From assembly GCA_009780435.1 (NCBI GenBank), contig WRAB01000010.1, positions 1 through 64,000 of the forward strand: a DNA stretch of 64,000 nucleotides, read 5' to 3'. The notes below the pieces were generated by a model, which was not told the DNA's origin, searched no databases, and saw only the letters and a list, made by a program, of their open reading frames with translations. The position numbers and the translations under genes were made by a program. Numbering within the stretch: the stretch's first letter is position 1; each line of letters opens with the position of its first letter. This document shows, one piece after another, positions 8,884 through 18,286 of the stretch. This stretch comes from Oscillospiraceae bacterium. GTDB taxonomy: Bacteria; Bacillota; Clostridia; Oscillospirales; Oscillospiraceae.

Positions 8884-10026
8884 GTGAGACGTGCGGGTAA
8901 GGCAACTTTAGAATACATCAAAAAAGCGGACATGTTCCTATTGGTCCTCTCCCTCATCTGTTCTATATTTGGAATTGTTCTGATTTGGAGTTCCACCCGC
9001 GCCTTCCCCGGCGGGGCCGCTCCATTTTTGACCATTCAAATTTTAGCGCTTTTCTTGGGACTGTTCTGCTTTGTTCTCTTTTCCATTATTGACGTGGAAA
9101 TCCTGGCCCACAGGTGGAAAGCGATACTTATTTTTAATGTCCTGATCTTATTGTCTCTTTTTGTGTTCGGCGTCGGCATTGAGGGCGGTGATCGGATCTG
9201 GCTCCGCTTTTTCGGGATCGGCATCCAGCCCAGCGAGATTGTCAAGATCACGTTTGTCATCCTGATGGCCTATCAAATCCAGTATCTCAAGGAGTATAAG
9301 AATCTCAACTCCTTTTTCTCCCTGATGCAATTGGCGGCCCATTTCGTCTTGATTTTTGTGCTTTTGCCGGATATGGGCAACTCACTAATCTTTCTATTCA
9401 TCTTTATCGTGATACTTTTTATGGGCGGGGTGAAACTCCGCTGGTTCGCTTTGGGTGGCGCGCTTCTCATCGCCCTATTCTTCATCGCCTGGGAAGGGGG
9501 CTTCTTTGCCGGGTATCAAATGAATCGAATTCTCGCCCCCTTTGACTCCAGCATCGACCCGCTTAACCAGGGCGTCCGTTTCCAAGTCCACCGCAGTCGC
9601 ATTGCCATCGCCTCCGGCCAGATCTTCGGGCAGGGCCTGGGGCAGGGTGCCCAGACCCAGACCAGACACGGTGTGCCCGAACAGCATACAGACATCTTAT
9701 TCTCCGCCGCCGCCGAGGAGTTCGGCTTCATCGGCGCATTGGTGGTAATCGCCCTGATTGTTCTGGTCATCATCCGCTGTTTCTATGTGGGTGCCCGTGC
9801 CAGAGATACCCTGTCCGCCCTCACCTGTGTCGGCGTGGGAAGCTTCATCATGTTCCAGTCCCTGATCAACATCGGCATGACTCTGGGCGTCGGACCGGTC
9901 ATCGGGATCGCGCCCCCCTTTTTCGCCTATGGAGGATCGTCCCTGGTGACCACCTTCATCTCGCTGGGCCTCGTCTCCGGCGTCAAGATGCGAACCGTAT
10001 CGCCCTGGAAGCGATCATTGTACTAA
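8884..10026 (+). CDS. SEDS-family glycosyltransferase, RodA/FtsW type
   Basis: A 380-residue polytopic membrane protein of the SEDS family, which polymerises lipid II into glycan strands for elongation or division with a partner class B PBP. Seen: about ten hydrophobic helices, LLPDMGNSLIF, GQGLGQGAQTQ followed by VPEQHTDILFSAAAEEFGF, and the family signature GIAPPFFAYGGSSL with GMTLGVGPVIG before it. The start is GTG with AAAAGGAG nine bases upstream. RodA is slightly favoured over FtsW by length and the VPEQHTD motif. No PBP or MreBCD genes lie nearby. Confidence 0.9.
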   Translation: MRRAGKATLEYIKKADMFLLVLSLICSIFGIVLIWSSTRAFPGGAAPFLTIQILALFLGLFCFVLFSIIDVEILAHRWKAILIFNVLILLSLFVFGVGIEGGDRIWLRFFGIGIQPSEIVKITFVILMAYQIQYLKEYKNLNSFFSLMQLAAHFVLIFVLLPDMGNSLIFLFIFIVILFMGGVKLRWFALGGALLIALFFIAWEGGFFAGYQMNRILAPFDSSIDPLNQGVRFQVHRSRIAIASGQIFGQGLGQGAQTQTRHGVPEQHTDILFSAAAEEFGFIGALVVIALIVLVIIRCFYVGARARDTLSALTCVGVGSFIMFQSLINIGMTLGVGPVIGIAPPFFAYGGSSLVTTFISLGLVSGVKMRTVSPWKRSLY

Positions 10027-10132
10027 ATGGCTGTGTCCGCCGAAGGCGGACGGATTACAAATATCGCCGCAGGCGATTCCTACAATTGTTCATTGTTACT
10101 TGTTATCTGTTAATTGAAAGGAGTGAGCACCT

Positions 10133-11431
10133 CTGCTCAATATAGATATCAAACTGCTCCGCCGAGAGGAGTCCGGCCAAGCCATCCGGGTCGGCGTCGT
10201 CGGTGCCGGACAGATGGGCCGGGGCTTAGTGAGCCAGATGGCGCTCATGAAGGGGATTACCCCTGCCATCGTCTCTGCAACTACGACAGAACGGGCAAAA
10301 CAGGCCTTTTTAAATGCCGGGATTCCGGCGGAATGTATCGCCGTGGCTAAGACGGCGGACGAGGCCGCCTATTACATCGAATCCGGCAAGTACGTGGCCA
10401 CGGACGACTTCTCTCTCGTATCCTCCACCGGGCCTGTGGACTGTGTCGTGGACGCCACGGGCATCCCCGACGTGGGGGCGAGGGTCGCTACCGAGACCAT
10501 CCGGGGCGGCAAGCACATCGTCATGCTCAACGTGGAGACCGACGTGGTCATCGGCCCGTATTTGAAGCACTTGGCCGACACCCAGGGCGTCATCTACACC
10601 GGGTCCGCCGGGGATGAGCCGGGTTCGGTCATGGAACTCTACTCTTTCGCCCGGGCTATGGGGATGGAAGTCCTTGTCGTAGGCAAGGGAAAAAATAATG
10701 GCTTAAATCAGACCGCCAACCCCGATATGATGGAAGAAGAGGCCCTCCGGCGGAAGATGAACCCCAAAATGCTCACCTCCTTCCGGGACGGCACGAAAAC
10801 CATGGTGGAACTGGCCGCCATGTCCAACGCCACGGGCTTTGTACCGGACATCGTCGGCGCCCACGGAATCGCCAGTGACGTGATGGGGTTAAATCAACTA
10901 TATAAGCTCAAACAAGACGGCGGGATATTACACCGCCACGGGGTAGTGGAGTTCGTAGAGGGCATCGCCCCCGGGGTGTTTGTCACTGTATCCTCCGACA
11001 ACGAAGAGGTGGCCTATCAACTGGATTATCTGGCGCTCGGCCCCGGCCCCCTGTGGACCTTTTACCGGCCCTATCACCTGTGCAGTCTGGAGACGCCCCT
11101 GACAGTTGCCAAATGCGTCATCGACGGCGAAGCGACTATCGTCCCCCGGGGGGGACTGGTCTCTGAATGCATCGCCGTTGCGAAAAAAGACCTGGCCGTG
11201 GGAGAACTGCTCGACGGCATCGGCGGCTATACGGCCTACGGCACAGTGATGGAGAAATCCCAGTCCGATCCGGCGGGCTATCTGCCCTTCGGTCTCATCA
11301 CCCCCGGATGTAGGATGAAACAACCGGCCAAACAGGGCGAGTGTTTGACCTATGATATGGTCGAATTGGATCAGAGCACACTGATTTATCAACTGCGCAG
11401 CGCGCAGGACGCCATGATATTTGAATCATAA
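10133..11431 (+). CDS. NAD(P)-dependent oxidoreductase with C-terminal SAF domain, CTG start
   Basis: A 432-residue protein resembling COG4091, homoserine-dehydrogenase-like enzymes with a SAF domain. The Rossmann motif VGVVGAGQMGRG lies at residues 22-33, so the first ATG (10214) falls inside the nucleotide-binding loop and cannot be the start. Reading back in frame reaches TGA at 10124; the only reasonable initiator is CTG at 10133, nine bases after AAAGGAG, giving LLNIDIKLLRREESGQAIR. The C-terminal part (RGGLVSECIAVAKKDLAVGELLDGIGGY) is the SAF domain. It is the first gene of a run ending with the molybdenum hydroxylase subunits and glutamine synthetase. Its substrate is unknown. Confidence 0.85.
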   Translation: MLNIDIKLLRREESGQAIRVGVVGAGQMGRGLVSQMALMKGITPAIVSATTTERAKQAFLNAGIPAECIAVAKTADEAAYYIESGKYVATDDFSLVSSTGPVDCVVDATGIPDVGARVATETIRGGKHIVMLNVETDVVIGPYLKHLADTQGVIYTGSAGDEPGSVMELYSFARAMGMEVLVVGKGKNNGLNQTANPDMMEEEALRRKMNPKMLTSFRDGTKTMVELAAMSNATGFVPDIVGAHGIASDVMGLNQLYKLKQDGGILHRHGVVEFVEGIAPGVFVTVSSDNEEVAYQLDYLALGPGPLWTFYRPYHLCSLETPLTVAKCVIDGEATIVPRGGLVSECIAVAKKDLAVGELLDGIGGYTAYGTVMEKSQSDPAGYLPFGLITPGCRMKQPAKQGECLTYDMVELDQSTLIYQLRSAQDAMIFES

Positions 11432-11451
11432 ACAGAGGGAGGCGGCTCCAC

Positions 11452-13569
11452 ATGGATTCAATCAGCAAATCTGTGGTCAAGCTGGATCACGGGCCAAAAG
11501 TACGGGGCGAGGCGCTCTATGCCCCGGACCACCCCATGGAGGGCGTGCTCCACGGCAAACTGCTCCGATCTGACCGAGCCTATGCACGGCTCCTCTCTGT
11601 CCAGGTGCCGGAACTGCCGGAGGGCTATGTTTTCGCCGACTGGCGGGACGTACCGGGAGAAAACGTGGTATTACTCATCCTGGAGGACACCCCCGTCTTT
11701 GCAACAGATACGGTGGAGTTTTTAGGCGACCCCATCGGCATTGTGGCCGGGCCGAACGAGGCCGTGGTAGATCAGATCCTCTCCAAAATCCAGGTGGAAT
11801 ACGAAGATTTACCCCCTGTCTTAGACCCGGAGACATCGGAGACCATCTTCTTCGACTACAGTCACCAACAGGGCGATGTAGACCAGGCTTTCGCCCAAGC
11901 GGATCGCATCTATGAGGAGACGTTTCGGACGGGCTATCAGGAGCACGGTTATCTGGAGACCAACGGATTGACCGCCATCCCAAGCGACGGCAAACTAACC
12001 GTCCACGGCTCTATTCAGTGTCCCTACTACGTCCACAAGGCCTTGAAAAAGGCCCTGGGCGTGGAGCACGAGGCAGTCCAGGTGATCCAGGACGTGACCG
12101 GAGGCGGATTTGGCGGCAAGGAGGACTACCCCTCCATCTTGGCCTGTCAGGTAGCGGTGGCGGCCCTAAAAGCGGGCAGGCCCGTCCGCACCATCTACAG
12201 CCGTCGGGAGGATATGGCCTATACCAGTAAGCGCCACCCCTCCCGTAGCCGATATAAGGTGGCCGTCAAAGACGGCAGGGTCACGGCCATGGATATTGAC
12301 ATCCTCTACAACGCCGGGGCCTATACCACCATGTCCATGGTGGTGCTCCAGCGGGGCGTCATCTGCGCCAACGGGGTCTATCACATCCCCAACCTCCGGG
12401 TACGGGGCCGATCCGCCAAGACCAATACTGTCCCCAACGGGGCATTCCGCGGATTCGGCGCACCCCAGACTTTTTTCTCCGCCGAGATGATCATGGCCCA
12501 CATCGCCACAGATTTGGGGATTGATCCCCTGACATTCAAAGAGGCCCACGTGGCACGGCACGGAGATCCCACTTCTACAGGCGGCAAATATCACTTCCCC
12601 GTCCCCCTGCTGGAGATGAGCGAAAAGCTGACCCGGGAAGTGGATTACTGGAATAAACGCAAAGAATATGATACGCAATCAGGCCGATACCGCCGGGGGA
12701 TCGGATTCTCCTTCAGCTTCCACGGGGCGGGATTTACAGGCTCCGGGGAGCGGGATATTATCAAGGCCGTGGCGGCCCTCCAAAAGTATCCGGACGGCAA
12801 GGTGGAGATTCTCACCGCCGGCACCGAGATGGGCCAGGGCCTTCTGACCACGTTCGCAAAGATTGTCGCCAAAGAGTTGCATTTACCCCTGAACCAAATC
12901 ATCATCGCTCTGCCGGACACAGATCGGGTGCCGGATTCGGGGCCCACGGTGGCCTCCCGCTCCGTCATGGTGGTGGGTGAACTCCTCCGCCGGGCGGCGG
13001 CCCGATTGAAAGCGGAGTGGGTCGACGGCGAGGCCCAGCGATTTGAAGAGAAATTCCAAGAGCCGGATTTCGTCATCCCGTTCAATATAGAGACCTTCCA
13101 GGGCGATGCCTACCCCACCTATTCCTGGGGCGCCCACTGCGTGGAGTTGGAGATCGACACCTTCACAGGTGAACACAAAGTCTTAGGCGCCTGGGGCTGC
13201 TACGACGTGGGTACCCCCATCGATATGACGGTTATCGTGGGTCAGATGGAGGGGGGGCTGCTCCAGGGCATCGGCTACTCCCACATGGAACAGATGGTCT
13301 GCGACAGGCGGGGCTGTATCCGCAGCAACAGCTACAGCGACTACACCATGCCCACCAGTGCCGACGTGCCGAACATGGGCGTGATGATCCACGTGGAGGA
13401 GTACCCGGAGGGTCCCTACGGGGCCAAAGGTGCAGGAGAACTCCCCATCGTGGGCATCCCCGGGGCCTATATCAGCGCTTTGGAACAGGCGCTGGGGGCA
13501 GACGTCCACCACATCCCCTTTTCCATGGAGGATACTCTATCTAAATGGACGGAGGTGCAGACGCTATGA
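11452..13569 (+). CDS. Molybdenum hydroxylase large subunit (xanthine dehydrogenase family)
   Basis: A 705-residue molybdopterin-binding subunit of the xanthine dehydrogenase/aldehyde oxidase family. Seen: the N-terminal a/b hammerhead domain (about 15-120), GGGFGGKED at about 218, GAFRGFGAPQ at about 330, GTEMGQGLLTTFAKI near 460, and YGAKGAGEL near 657, whose Glu matches the catalytic glutamate of the family. It is a little shorter than the usual 750-770 residues. ATG follows GGGAGG. It overlaps the iron-sulfur subunit gene by four bases (ATGA). The substrate (purine, nicotinate or other heterocycle) cannot be told from sequence. Confidence 0.93.
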   Translation: MDSISKSVVKLDHGPKVRGEALYAPDHPMEGVLHGKLLRSDRAYARLLSVQVPELPEGYVFADWRDVPGENVVLLILEDTPVFATDTVEFLGDPIGIVAGPNEAVVDQILSKIQVEYEDLPPVLDPETSETIFFDYSHQQGDVDQAFAQADRIYEETFRTGYQEHGYLETNGLTAIPSDGKLTVHGSIQCPYYVHKALKKALGVEHEAVQVIQDVTGGGFGGKEDYPSILACQVAVAALKAGRPVRTIYSRREDMAYTSKRHPSRSRYKVAVKDGRVTAMDIDILYNAGAYTTMSMVVLQRGVICANGVYHIPNLRVRGRSAKTNTVPNGAFRGFGAPQTFFSAEMIMAHIATDLGIDPLTFKEAHVARHGDPTSTGGKYHFPVPLLEMSEKLTREVDYWNKRKEYDTQSGRYRRGIGFSFSFHGAGFTGSGERDIIKAVAALQKYPDGKVEILTAGTEMGQGLLTTFAKIVAKELHLPLNQIIIALPDTDRVPDSGPTVASRSVMVVGELLRRAAARLKAEWVDGEAQRFEEKFQEPDFVIPFNIETFQGDAYPTYSWGAHCVELEIDTFTGEHKVLGAWGCYDVGTPIDMTVIVGQMEGGLLQGIGYSHMEQMVCDRRGCIRSNSYSDYTMPTSADVPNMGVMIHVEEYPEGPYGAKGAGELPIVGIPGAYISALEQALGADVHHIPFSMEDTLSKWTEVQTL

Positions 13570-14033
13570 GCATTCCCTTCACCCTAAACGGAACCCCCAT
13601 CACCTGGGACGGCAGCGCCACAGATCGGCTATTAGACGTACTACGGGCGGAGTTCACCTGCACCGGCGTCAAATGCGGCTGTAACGAGGGCGAATGCGGT
13701 GCCTGCAGCGTGATCCTAGACGGGCAGTTGGTCAACTCTTGCATGGTCGCCATGGGCCGGGTCTGGGATAGTGAGATCACCACCATCGAGGGATTCCGGG
13801 AGACGGAGGCATTTCAAATCCTGGATCGAACTTTCGCCGAGACGGGGGCCGTCCAGTGCGGTTTTTGTACCCCCGGTATGATCATCGCCGCCGCCTGTCT
13901 GTTGCAACGAAATCCAAGTCCCACAGCGGCCGAGATCCGGGAGGCACTCTCCGGGAACCTCTGCCGCTGCACGGGATATAACGCCATTATAAGCGCCGTA
14001 GATCGAGCGGCAAAGGAGGGGTGCCGGCCATGA
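13566..14033 (+). CDS. Molybdenum hydroxylase [2Fe-2S] subunit
   Basis: A 155-residue electron-transfer subunit with two [2Fe-2S] clusters. The plant-ferredoxin-type cluster is [15 protein letters not shown] with a fourth Cys in VNSC; the second, all-helical domain has CGFCTPGM and CRCTGY. Start at 13566 (MSIPFTLNG) is chosen because GGAGG stands nine bases upstream; an ATG at 13545 has no ribosome site. Coupled by four-base overlaps to the genes on both sides. Confidence 0.95.
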   Translation: MSIPFTLNGTPITWDGSATDRLLDVLRAEFTCTGVKCGCNEGECGACSVILDGQLVNSCMVAMGRVWDSEITTIEGFRETEAFQILDRTFAETGAVQCGFCTPGMIIAAACLLQRNPSPTAAEIREALSGNLCRCTGYNAIISAVDRAAKEGCRP

Positions 14034-14854
14034 AAAACGGATTTGTCCCCCAGACTTTGACCGAGGCCTTGGCCATCCGCCGGAGAGAACAGGTCACCCC
14101 CTACGGCGGCGGCACGGATTTAATGGCGGAGCACCACCGGGCAGGCACCTATCTGTTCCTCCACCGAGTGCCGGAACTCACCCGGATCACAGAGGACGAT
14201 ACCTATCTGCGCTTGGGCGCCTGCTGTACGTTTACACAGGTGGTCAATCATCCGGCGACACCGGCGATTCTAAAAGAGGCCATCAGTCGAATCGCCGCCC
14301 CGGCCATCCGCAACCTGGGCACCGTCGGCGGCAATATCGGCAACGGCTCGGCGAAAGCGGACAGTGTACTGATCTTCTTCGCCTTAGACGCCAAGCTCCG
14401 GCTGATGAACGCAGACGGGGAGCGGATACTCCCCATCCGGGCGTTTTACAAGGGCCGGAAAGAATTGGACTTAGCCGAGGACGAGTTGATTGTAGAAGTC
14501 CTCCTTCCCCGACAGATGCCGGAACGCTATATCTACCACAAGGTAGGCGCACGGGCGGCGTTGGCGATCTCCCGGCTCAGCTTTGCGGGACTCTGGTCCG
14601 TGGAGGACGGGAAACTCACCGCCTGTGCCACGGCCTTTGGCGCCATCGAACAGATGGTGGTACGGCTGCCGGAGGTGGATGAGATTCTAATCGGCGTCCC
14701 CGTCGCCCAGCTCCACCGGGTGCGATCTCAGTATCTGCAAGCGTATAGCGCAAAGCTAAACCCCATTGACGGCAGGATATCCGCATTATACCGGAAATCT
14801 GTCTGTCTCAATTTACTGGAAGATTTTCTGGATCAGATTCAGAGTGCTGAGTAA
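14030..14854 (+). CDS. Molybdenum hydroxylase FAD-binding subunit
   Basis: A 274-residue FAD-binding subunit (CoxM/XdhB type) that passes electrons from the [2Fe-2S] clusters to NAD+ or another acceptor. Seen: the FAD pyrophosphate loop [13 protein letters not shown] near residue 25 and [15 protein letters not shown] near residue 103, the usual second FAD-contact motif, then a CO_deh_flav_C-like end. ATG at 14030 is preferred to GTG at 14021 because AGGAGG is ten bases before the ATG but only one from the GTG. The gene order Mo-FeS-FAD is the reverse of some xdh operons. Confidence 0.93.
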   Translation: MKNGFVPQTLTEALAIRRREQVTPYGGGTDLMAEHHRAGTYLFLHRVPELTRITEDDTYLRLGACCTFTQVVNHPATPAILKEAISRIAAPAIRNLGTVGGNIGNGSAKADSVLIFFALDAKLRLMNADGERILPIRAFYKGRKELDLAEDELIVEVLLPRQMPERYIYHKVGARAALAISRLSFAGLWSVEDGKLTACATAFGAIEQMVVRLPEVDEILIGVPVAQLHRVRSQYLQAYSAKLNPIDGRISALYRKSVCLNLLEDFLDQIQSAE

Positions 14855-14868
14855 AGGAGGCCACTCCC

Positions 14869-16977
14869 ATGATAGGAAAAACGCCCATCCATGTGCCTGA
14901 ACTGTTCGGCTCTATGGTATTCAACGAGCCGGTGATGCAGGAATGGCTGCCGGAGGAGACCTATCTGGCCCTCAAGCAGACCATGGCCGAGGGGCTGCCT
15001 TTAGACCTCTCCGTGGCCAATGTAGTGGCGACTGCCATGAAAGATTGGGCCCTCACCAAGGGGGCCACCCACTACACCCACTGGTTCCAGCCCATGACGG
15101 GGGTCACAGCGGAAAAGCATGAGAGTTTTATCACCCCCGACGGCAGCGGGCGGGTGATCATGGAGTTTTCCGGCAAAGAACTGATCAAGGGCGAACCGGA
15201 CGCCTCCAGTTTCCCCTCCGGCGGCCTGCGGGCTACGTTTGAAGCCCGCGGATACACGGCCTGGGATCCCACCAGCTACGCCTTTGTCCGGGGCCACTCC
15301 CTGTATATTCCCACGGCCTTCTGCTCCCACGGGGGCGAGGCGTTGGACAATAAGACCCCCCTCCTGCGCAGCATGGAGGCCATCAATACGCAGGCATTGC
15401 GCATTCTGCGCCTCTTCGGCAATGACGCCACCCGTGTCACTGTCACCGTGGGGCCGGAGCAGGAGTATTTTCTCGTAGACCGCAAATATTACTACAGTCG
15501 CAAAGACCTCACCTATACGGGCCGCACTCTGTTCGGCGCGCCGCCCCCCAAGGGACAGGAGTTAGACGACCACTACTACGGCTTTATTAAAACACGGGTC
15601 TCCGCCTATATGAAAGAGTTGGACGAGGCCCTCTGGGCCTTAGGTATCCTGGCCAAGACAGAGCACAACGAAGGCGCCCCCGGCCAGCACGAACTGGCCC
15701 CCCTCTTTACCACCGCCAATGTATCCGTGGACCACAACCAATTGACCATGGAGATCATGCGCAAGATGGCCAAGCAGCACGACCTGGCCTGTCTGCTCCA
15801 CGAGAAGCCCTTTGCCGGGATCAACGGCAGCGGCAAGCATGTCAACTGGTCCATTGCCACCACAGACGGGGTGAATCTCTTAGAACCCGGTTCCTCTCCG
15901 TCCCAGAACGCCCAGTTTCTTTTATTTATAGCGGCGGTCATGCAAGCGGTGGACGCCCACCAGGATCTGCTCCGCATCTCCGCGGCCTCCGCCAGCAACG
16001 ATCAACGCCTGGGGGGATACGAGGCCCCGCCGGCCATTGTGAGCATGTTCATCGGCGATGAGTTGGAGGCTATTTTCGAGGCCATCGAACACCGGAAACA
16101 CTACGATCCCCAGCACCCCGGCGAACTCTACGTGGGCGTGGACGCCCTGCCCGGTATCCCACGGGACGTGACGGATCGTAACCGCACCAGCCCCCTGGCC
16201 TTCACCGGTAATAAATTTGAGTTCCGAATGCCCGGATCCTCCCAATCTGCGGCGGGACCTGTGACTGTATTCAACACCATCGTCGCCGATTCTCTGGCCC
16301 AGTTCGCCGACCAGTTGGAGGCCGCAGACGATTTTAGCGCCGCCTTAAACGCCCTGCTCCGCCAGACGATCCAGGCGCATAGACGGATCTTATTCTCTGG
16401 CAACGGCTACGATGCGGCCTGGATTCAAGAGGCGGCCCAGCGGGGTCTCATGCATCTCCCCACCGCCGCCGATGCGATTCCCCATCTGACTACACCCAAG
16501 AATATCGCCCTCTTTGAGCGCCACGGCGTCTTTTCCAAAACTGAACTCTACGCCCGGCAGGAGATTCTTCTGGAAAACTACTGCAAAACCCTCCGGATCG
16601 AGGCCGCCACCATGGTGGAGATGGTACTCCGGGACATTTTGCCCGCCGTGATGGACTACGGCAAGGATCTGGCCGACACCATTGTCGCAAAGACAGGCGT
16701 ATCCGCCGAATTCGCCTGTAGAGCCGAGCGGGCGCTTCTCCTCAAGATATCCATCCTCACCGATACTACCTATGAGCAGGTCACAGCCCTCAAAAACACC
16801 ATCTCCGCCGGGGTCGCCTTAGACAGTTACGGCTCTCCCGCCACTGCCCGACACTTCAACACCGTCGTCCTCCCCGCCATGGCGGCCCTCCGCCAGACAG
16901 TGGATACGCTGGAGACCCTGGTGAGCAAGGCGTGTTGGCCGTATCCGTCCTATGGGAAGTTGATTTATTTGCATTAA
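14869..16977 (+). CDS. glnN: Glutamine synthetase type III
   Basis: A 702-residue type III glutamine synthetase, which condenses ammonia and glutamate with ATP. Its size is typical of GSIII and far above GSI (about 470). Seen: [10 protein letters not shown] at the N-terminus, [11 protein letters not shown] near residue 200, [16 protein letters not shown] near 263, [12 protein letters not shown] near 320, and [16 protein letters not shown] near 445. ATG has AAAGGAGG upstream. It follows the FAD subunit by 14 bases, so it may be co-transcribed with the hydroxylase and assimilate ammonia released by breakdown of a nitrogen heterocycle; this link is inference. Confidence 0.95.
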   Translation: MIGKTPIHVPELFGSMVFNEPVMQEWLPEETYLALKQTMAEGLPLDLSVANVVATAMKDWALTKGATHYTHWFQPMTGVTAEKHESFITPDGSGRVIMEFSGKELIKGEPDASSFPSGGLRATFEARGYTAWDPTSYAFVRGHSLYIPTAFCSHGGEALDNKTPLLRSMEAINTQALRILRLFGNDATRVTVTVGPEQEYFLVDRKYYYSRKDLTYTGRTLFGAPPPKGQELDDHYYGFIKTRVSAYMKELDEALWALGILAKTEHNEGAPGQHELAPLFTTANVSVDHNQLTMEIMRKMAKQHDLACLLHEKPFAGINGSGKHVNWSIATTDGVNLLEPGSSPSQNAQFLLFIAAVMQAVDAHQDLLRISAASASNDQRLGGYEAPPAIVSMFIGDELEAIFEAIEHRKHYDPQHPGELYVGVDALPGIPRDVTDRNRTSPLAFTGNKFEFRMPGSSQSAAGPVTVFNTIVADSLAQFADQLEAADDFSAALNALLRQTIQAHRRILFSGNGYDAAWIQEAAQRGLMHLPTAADAIPHLTTPKNIALFERHGVFSKTELYARQEILLENYCKTLRIEAATMVEMVLRDILPAVMDYGKDLADTIVAKTGVSAEFACRAERALLLKISILTDTTYEQVTALKNTISAGVALDSYGSPATARHFNTVVLPAMAALRQTVDTLETLVSKACWPYPSYGKLIYLH

Positions 16978-17030
16978 ACTCCCTCCGTCAGGCTTCGCCT
17001 GCCACCTCCTTTACAAAAGGAGGCTTTGGG
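16978..17030. repeat. Dispersed repeat fragment with terminator-like hairpin
   Basis: The stretch CTTCGCCTGCCACCTCCTTT-ACAAAAGGAGGCTTTGG includes the hairpin CCTCCTTT/AAAGGAGG. The same module, with small changes, recurs at 21278-21306 and near 63950-63975. It directly follows glnN and may act as a terminator. Confidence 0.55.
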
Positions 17031-17031
17031 G

Positions 17032-17092
17032 TTTCAGCAAAACAGAAATCCCCCATAGAATAGGGATTGATCTCTCCCTATTTTATGGGGGT
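17032..17092. repeat. 61-bp direct repeat, copy 1, with internal hairpin
   Basis: Copy 1 of a 61-bp sequence that recurs at 17925-17985 with three adjacent mismatches. Each copy contains an inverted repeat (ATCCCCCATAGAATAGGGA against TCCCTATTTTATGGGGG), a likely terminator or small structured element. The two copies bracket the HEPN/MNT gene pair. Confidence 0.8.
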
Positions 17093-17122
17093 TGCTTTTG
17101 GTTTGCTGTTCAAAATTTAGTA

Positions 17123-17431
17123 TTACGCACAGTAGAGAACTTCGCCAGTGCTTACAACTTCCTCAACAAAGCCGCTGGGGTCTTGTGCACGGTCAAGTAA
17201 GATGGGTTCGATATCTGTACTGATACTCCTTGTCAGTTTCCACAACAGTGCGGAATCTTTCAACCAATCTCCTGTATAGCCGTCAAAGATAACCGCAATA
17301 TCAATGTCGCTACCCTCTGTTGCGCTATTTTTCGCATATGAGCCGTAGAGAACAATGCTGTAAGGGTTCAATGCCTTACAGACTTCCTCAGCGTATGTGG
17401 CGGCAGCTTTTAAAGCTGTTGTTCTATCCAT
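17123..17431 (-). CDS. MNT-type nucleotidyltransferase (HEPN/MNT pair)
   Basis: A 102-residue minimal nucleotidyltransferase. The pol-beta signature GSYAKNSATEGSDIDIAVIF (about residues 29-48) has the G-S and D-x-D pattern that binds the nucleotide and metal; a further acidic residue is in DIEPILLD. In known MntA-HepT systems the MNT protein AMPylates and silences the HEPN toxin. The ATG at 17431 follows AGGAG by eight bases; a start at 17470 would lie deep inside the HEPN gene. It overlaps the HEPN gene by 22 bases, so translation is probably coupled. Confidence 0.88.
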   Translation of the reverse strand: MDRTTALKAAATYAEEVCKALNPYSIVLYGSYAKNSATEGSDIDIAVIFDGYTGDWLKDSALLWKLTRSISTDIEPILLDRAQDPSGFVEEVVSTGEVLYCA

Positions 17432-17790
17432 GTAACCAACTCCTCTGTTTGCCGCATGAGCAGACGGCATTGGTCTGGTGATAAAATGCGCTCAATTTGT
17501 TGTTTGTATGCTGGATACCTCACTTCAATTTGCAGAGGGTTTAACACATCGAGTAGGTCAGTTTGTTCTTCAGCTAGTATATCCAAAAGACCGCCCAACT
17601 CTGCAAGTTTGTTTAGGTTGTGGATTTTAGGCGCTATAGCACCAACGCTTTCTATTTTTGCCTTCAAAGCCTTTTCTACGGCAAGATGGCACAGAAAGCC
17701 AAAATGCAAAAGCTTCCTGCTGTTTAATAAAACATGCGCTGCATCTAAATCCTCTTTTGCAAGGTCAAGCCAATAGTTTGCTTTATCCAT
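17410..17790 (-). CDS. HEPN-domain protein (HEPN/MNT pair)
   Basis: A 126-residue all-helical HEPN protein (PF05168-like). Seen: AKEDLDAAHVLL at the N-terminus, HLAVEKALKAKI, the IHNLNKLAEL stretch and EVRYPAYKQQ near residue 90, all typical of this subgroup. The catalytic RNase motif R-x4-6-H is not evident, so it may act by binding or be a non-nuclease variant. It is upstream of the nucleotidyltransferase gene and the pair is bounded by 61-bp direct repeats. A toxin role for HEPN is inferred from family knowledge. Confidence 0.85.
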   Translation of the reverse strand: MDKANYWLDLAKEDLDAAHVLLNSRKLLHFGFLCHLAVEKALKAKIESVGAIAPKIHNLNKLAELGGLLDILAEEQTDLLDVLNPLQIEVRYPAYKQQIERILSPDQCRLLMRQTEELVTWIEQQL

Positions 17791-17892
17791 AAGCTATCAC
17801 CTTCATTCTCAATTTAAGCATGTGTTCTTGTCTAAGTATAGCATATCTTCCCACTAAAAATCTACACCTTTTCCTGCTCTTTAAAGACTCCC

Positions 17893-17923
17893 CCGGATGC
17901 GGGACACGTACTCCCGCATCCGG
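17893..17923. other. Perfect 12-bp-stem hairpin
   Basis: CCGGATGCGGGA and TCCCGCATCCGG pair around a 7-nt loop. It lies immediately before copy 2 of the 61-bp repeat and upstream of the HEPN/MNT pair. There is no T tail in either direction; function is unknown. Confidence 0.5.
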
Positions 17924-17924
17924 T

Positions 17925-17985
17925 TTTCAGCAAAACAGAAATCCCCCATAGAATAGGGATTGAACGCTCCCTATTTTATGGGGGT
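17925..17985. repeat. 61-bp direct repeat, copy 2, with internal hairpin
   Basis: Matches 17032-17092 at 58 of 61 positions, in the same orientation, 893 bases away. The same CCCCCATAGAATAGGG/CCCTATTTTATGGGG inverted repeat is kept. Confidence 0.8.
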
Positions 17986-18000
17986 GTTGTGCTTGTACTT

Positions 18001-18228
18001 TTACGGTAATTTAAAATCGCCTAACAGCTCATCAGCGGTGATTCCCAAAACCTGTGCCAAAATGACAATCTCGAAATCCTGCACAAGCCTATGTTGCCCC
18101 TCAAGACGTGACAAACTGGTTGCGCTGATATCTAGTCCTGACACCTGCAATTGTGCCAAAAAATCTTTTTACTTTATCCCACGGGCATTGGCGGGAGGTG
18201 CTTGCGCCACCCCGCGAGGTCAGACAAT
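18001..18228 (-). pseudogene. XRE-family HTH regulator remnant
   Basis: The minus strand encodes KDFLAQLQVSGLDISATSLS, then RLEGQHRLVQDFEIVILAQV and LGITADELLGDFKLP before TAA at 18001, the C-terminal two-thirds of a Cro/C1-type helix-turn-helix protein. An in-frame TAA at 18171-18169 interrupts it (GIK-stop-KDF, where CAA for Gln would fit), and a further TGA lies upstream near 18222. No start or N-terminal helix is present. The plus-strand 90-codon ORF here is only its shadow. Confidence 0.7.
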
Positions 18229-18240
18229 ATGAGTATACGC

Positions 18241-18266
18241 AGCATGGTGAAAAAGTACACCATGCT
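18241..18266. other. Short inverted repeat beside the dead regulator
   Basis: AGCATGGTG and CACCATGCT pair around an 8-nt AT-rich loop. It lies inside a 13-codon plus-strand frame (18229-18270) followed by TAGGAGGT. It could be a former operator or leader divergent from the XRE gene. Confidence 0.35.
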
Positions 18267-18286
18267 GTAGGAGGTATTCTGACATA

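Noticed and set aside
17960-18232. 90-codon plus-strand ORF near the second 61-bp repeat
   Set aside because: It is antisense to the recognisable XRE remnant and begins within the repeat.
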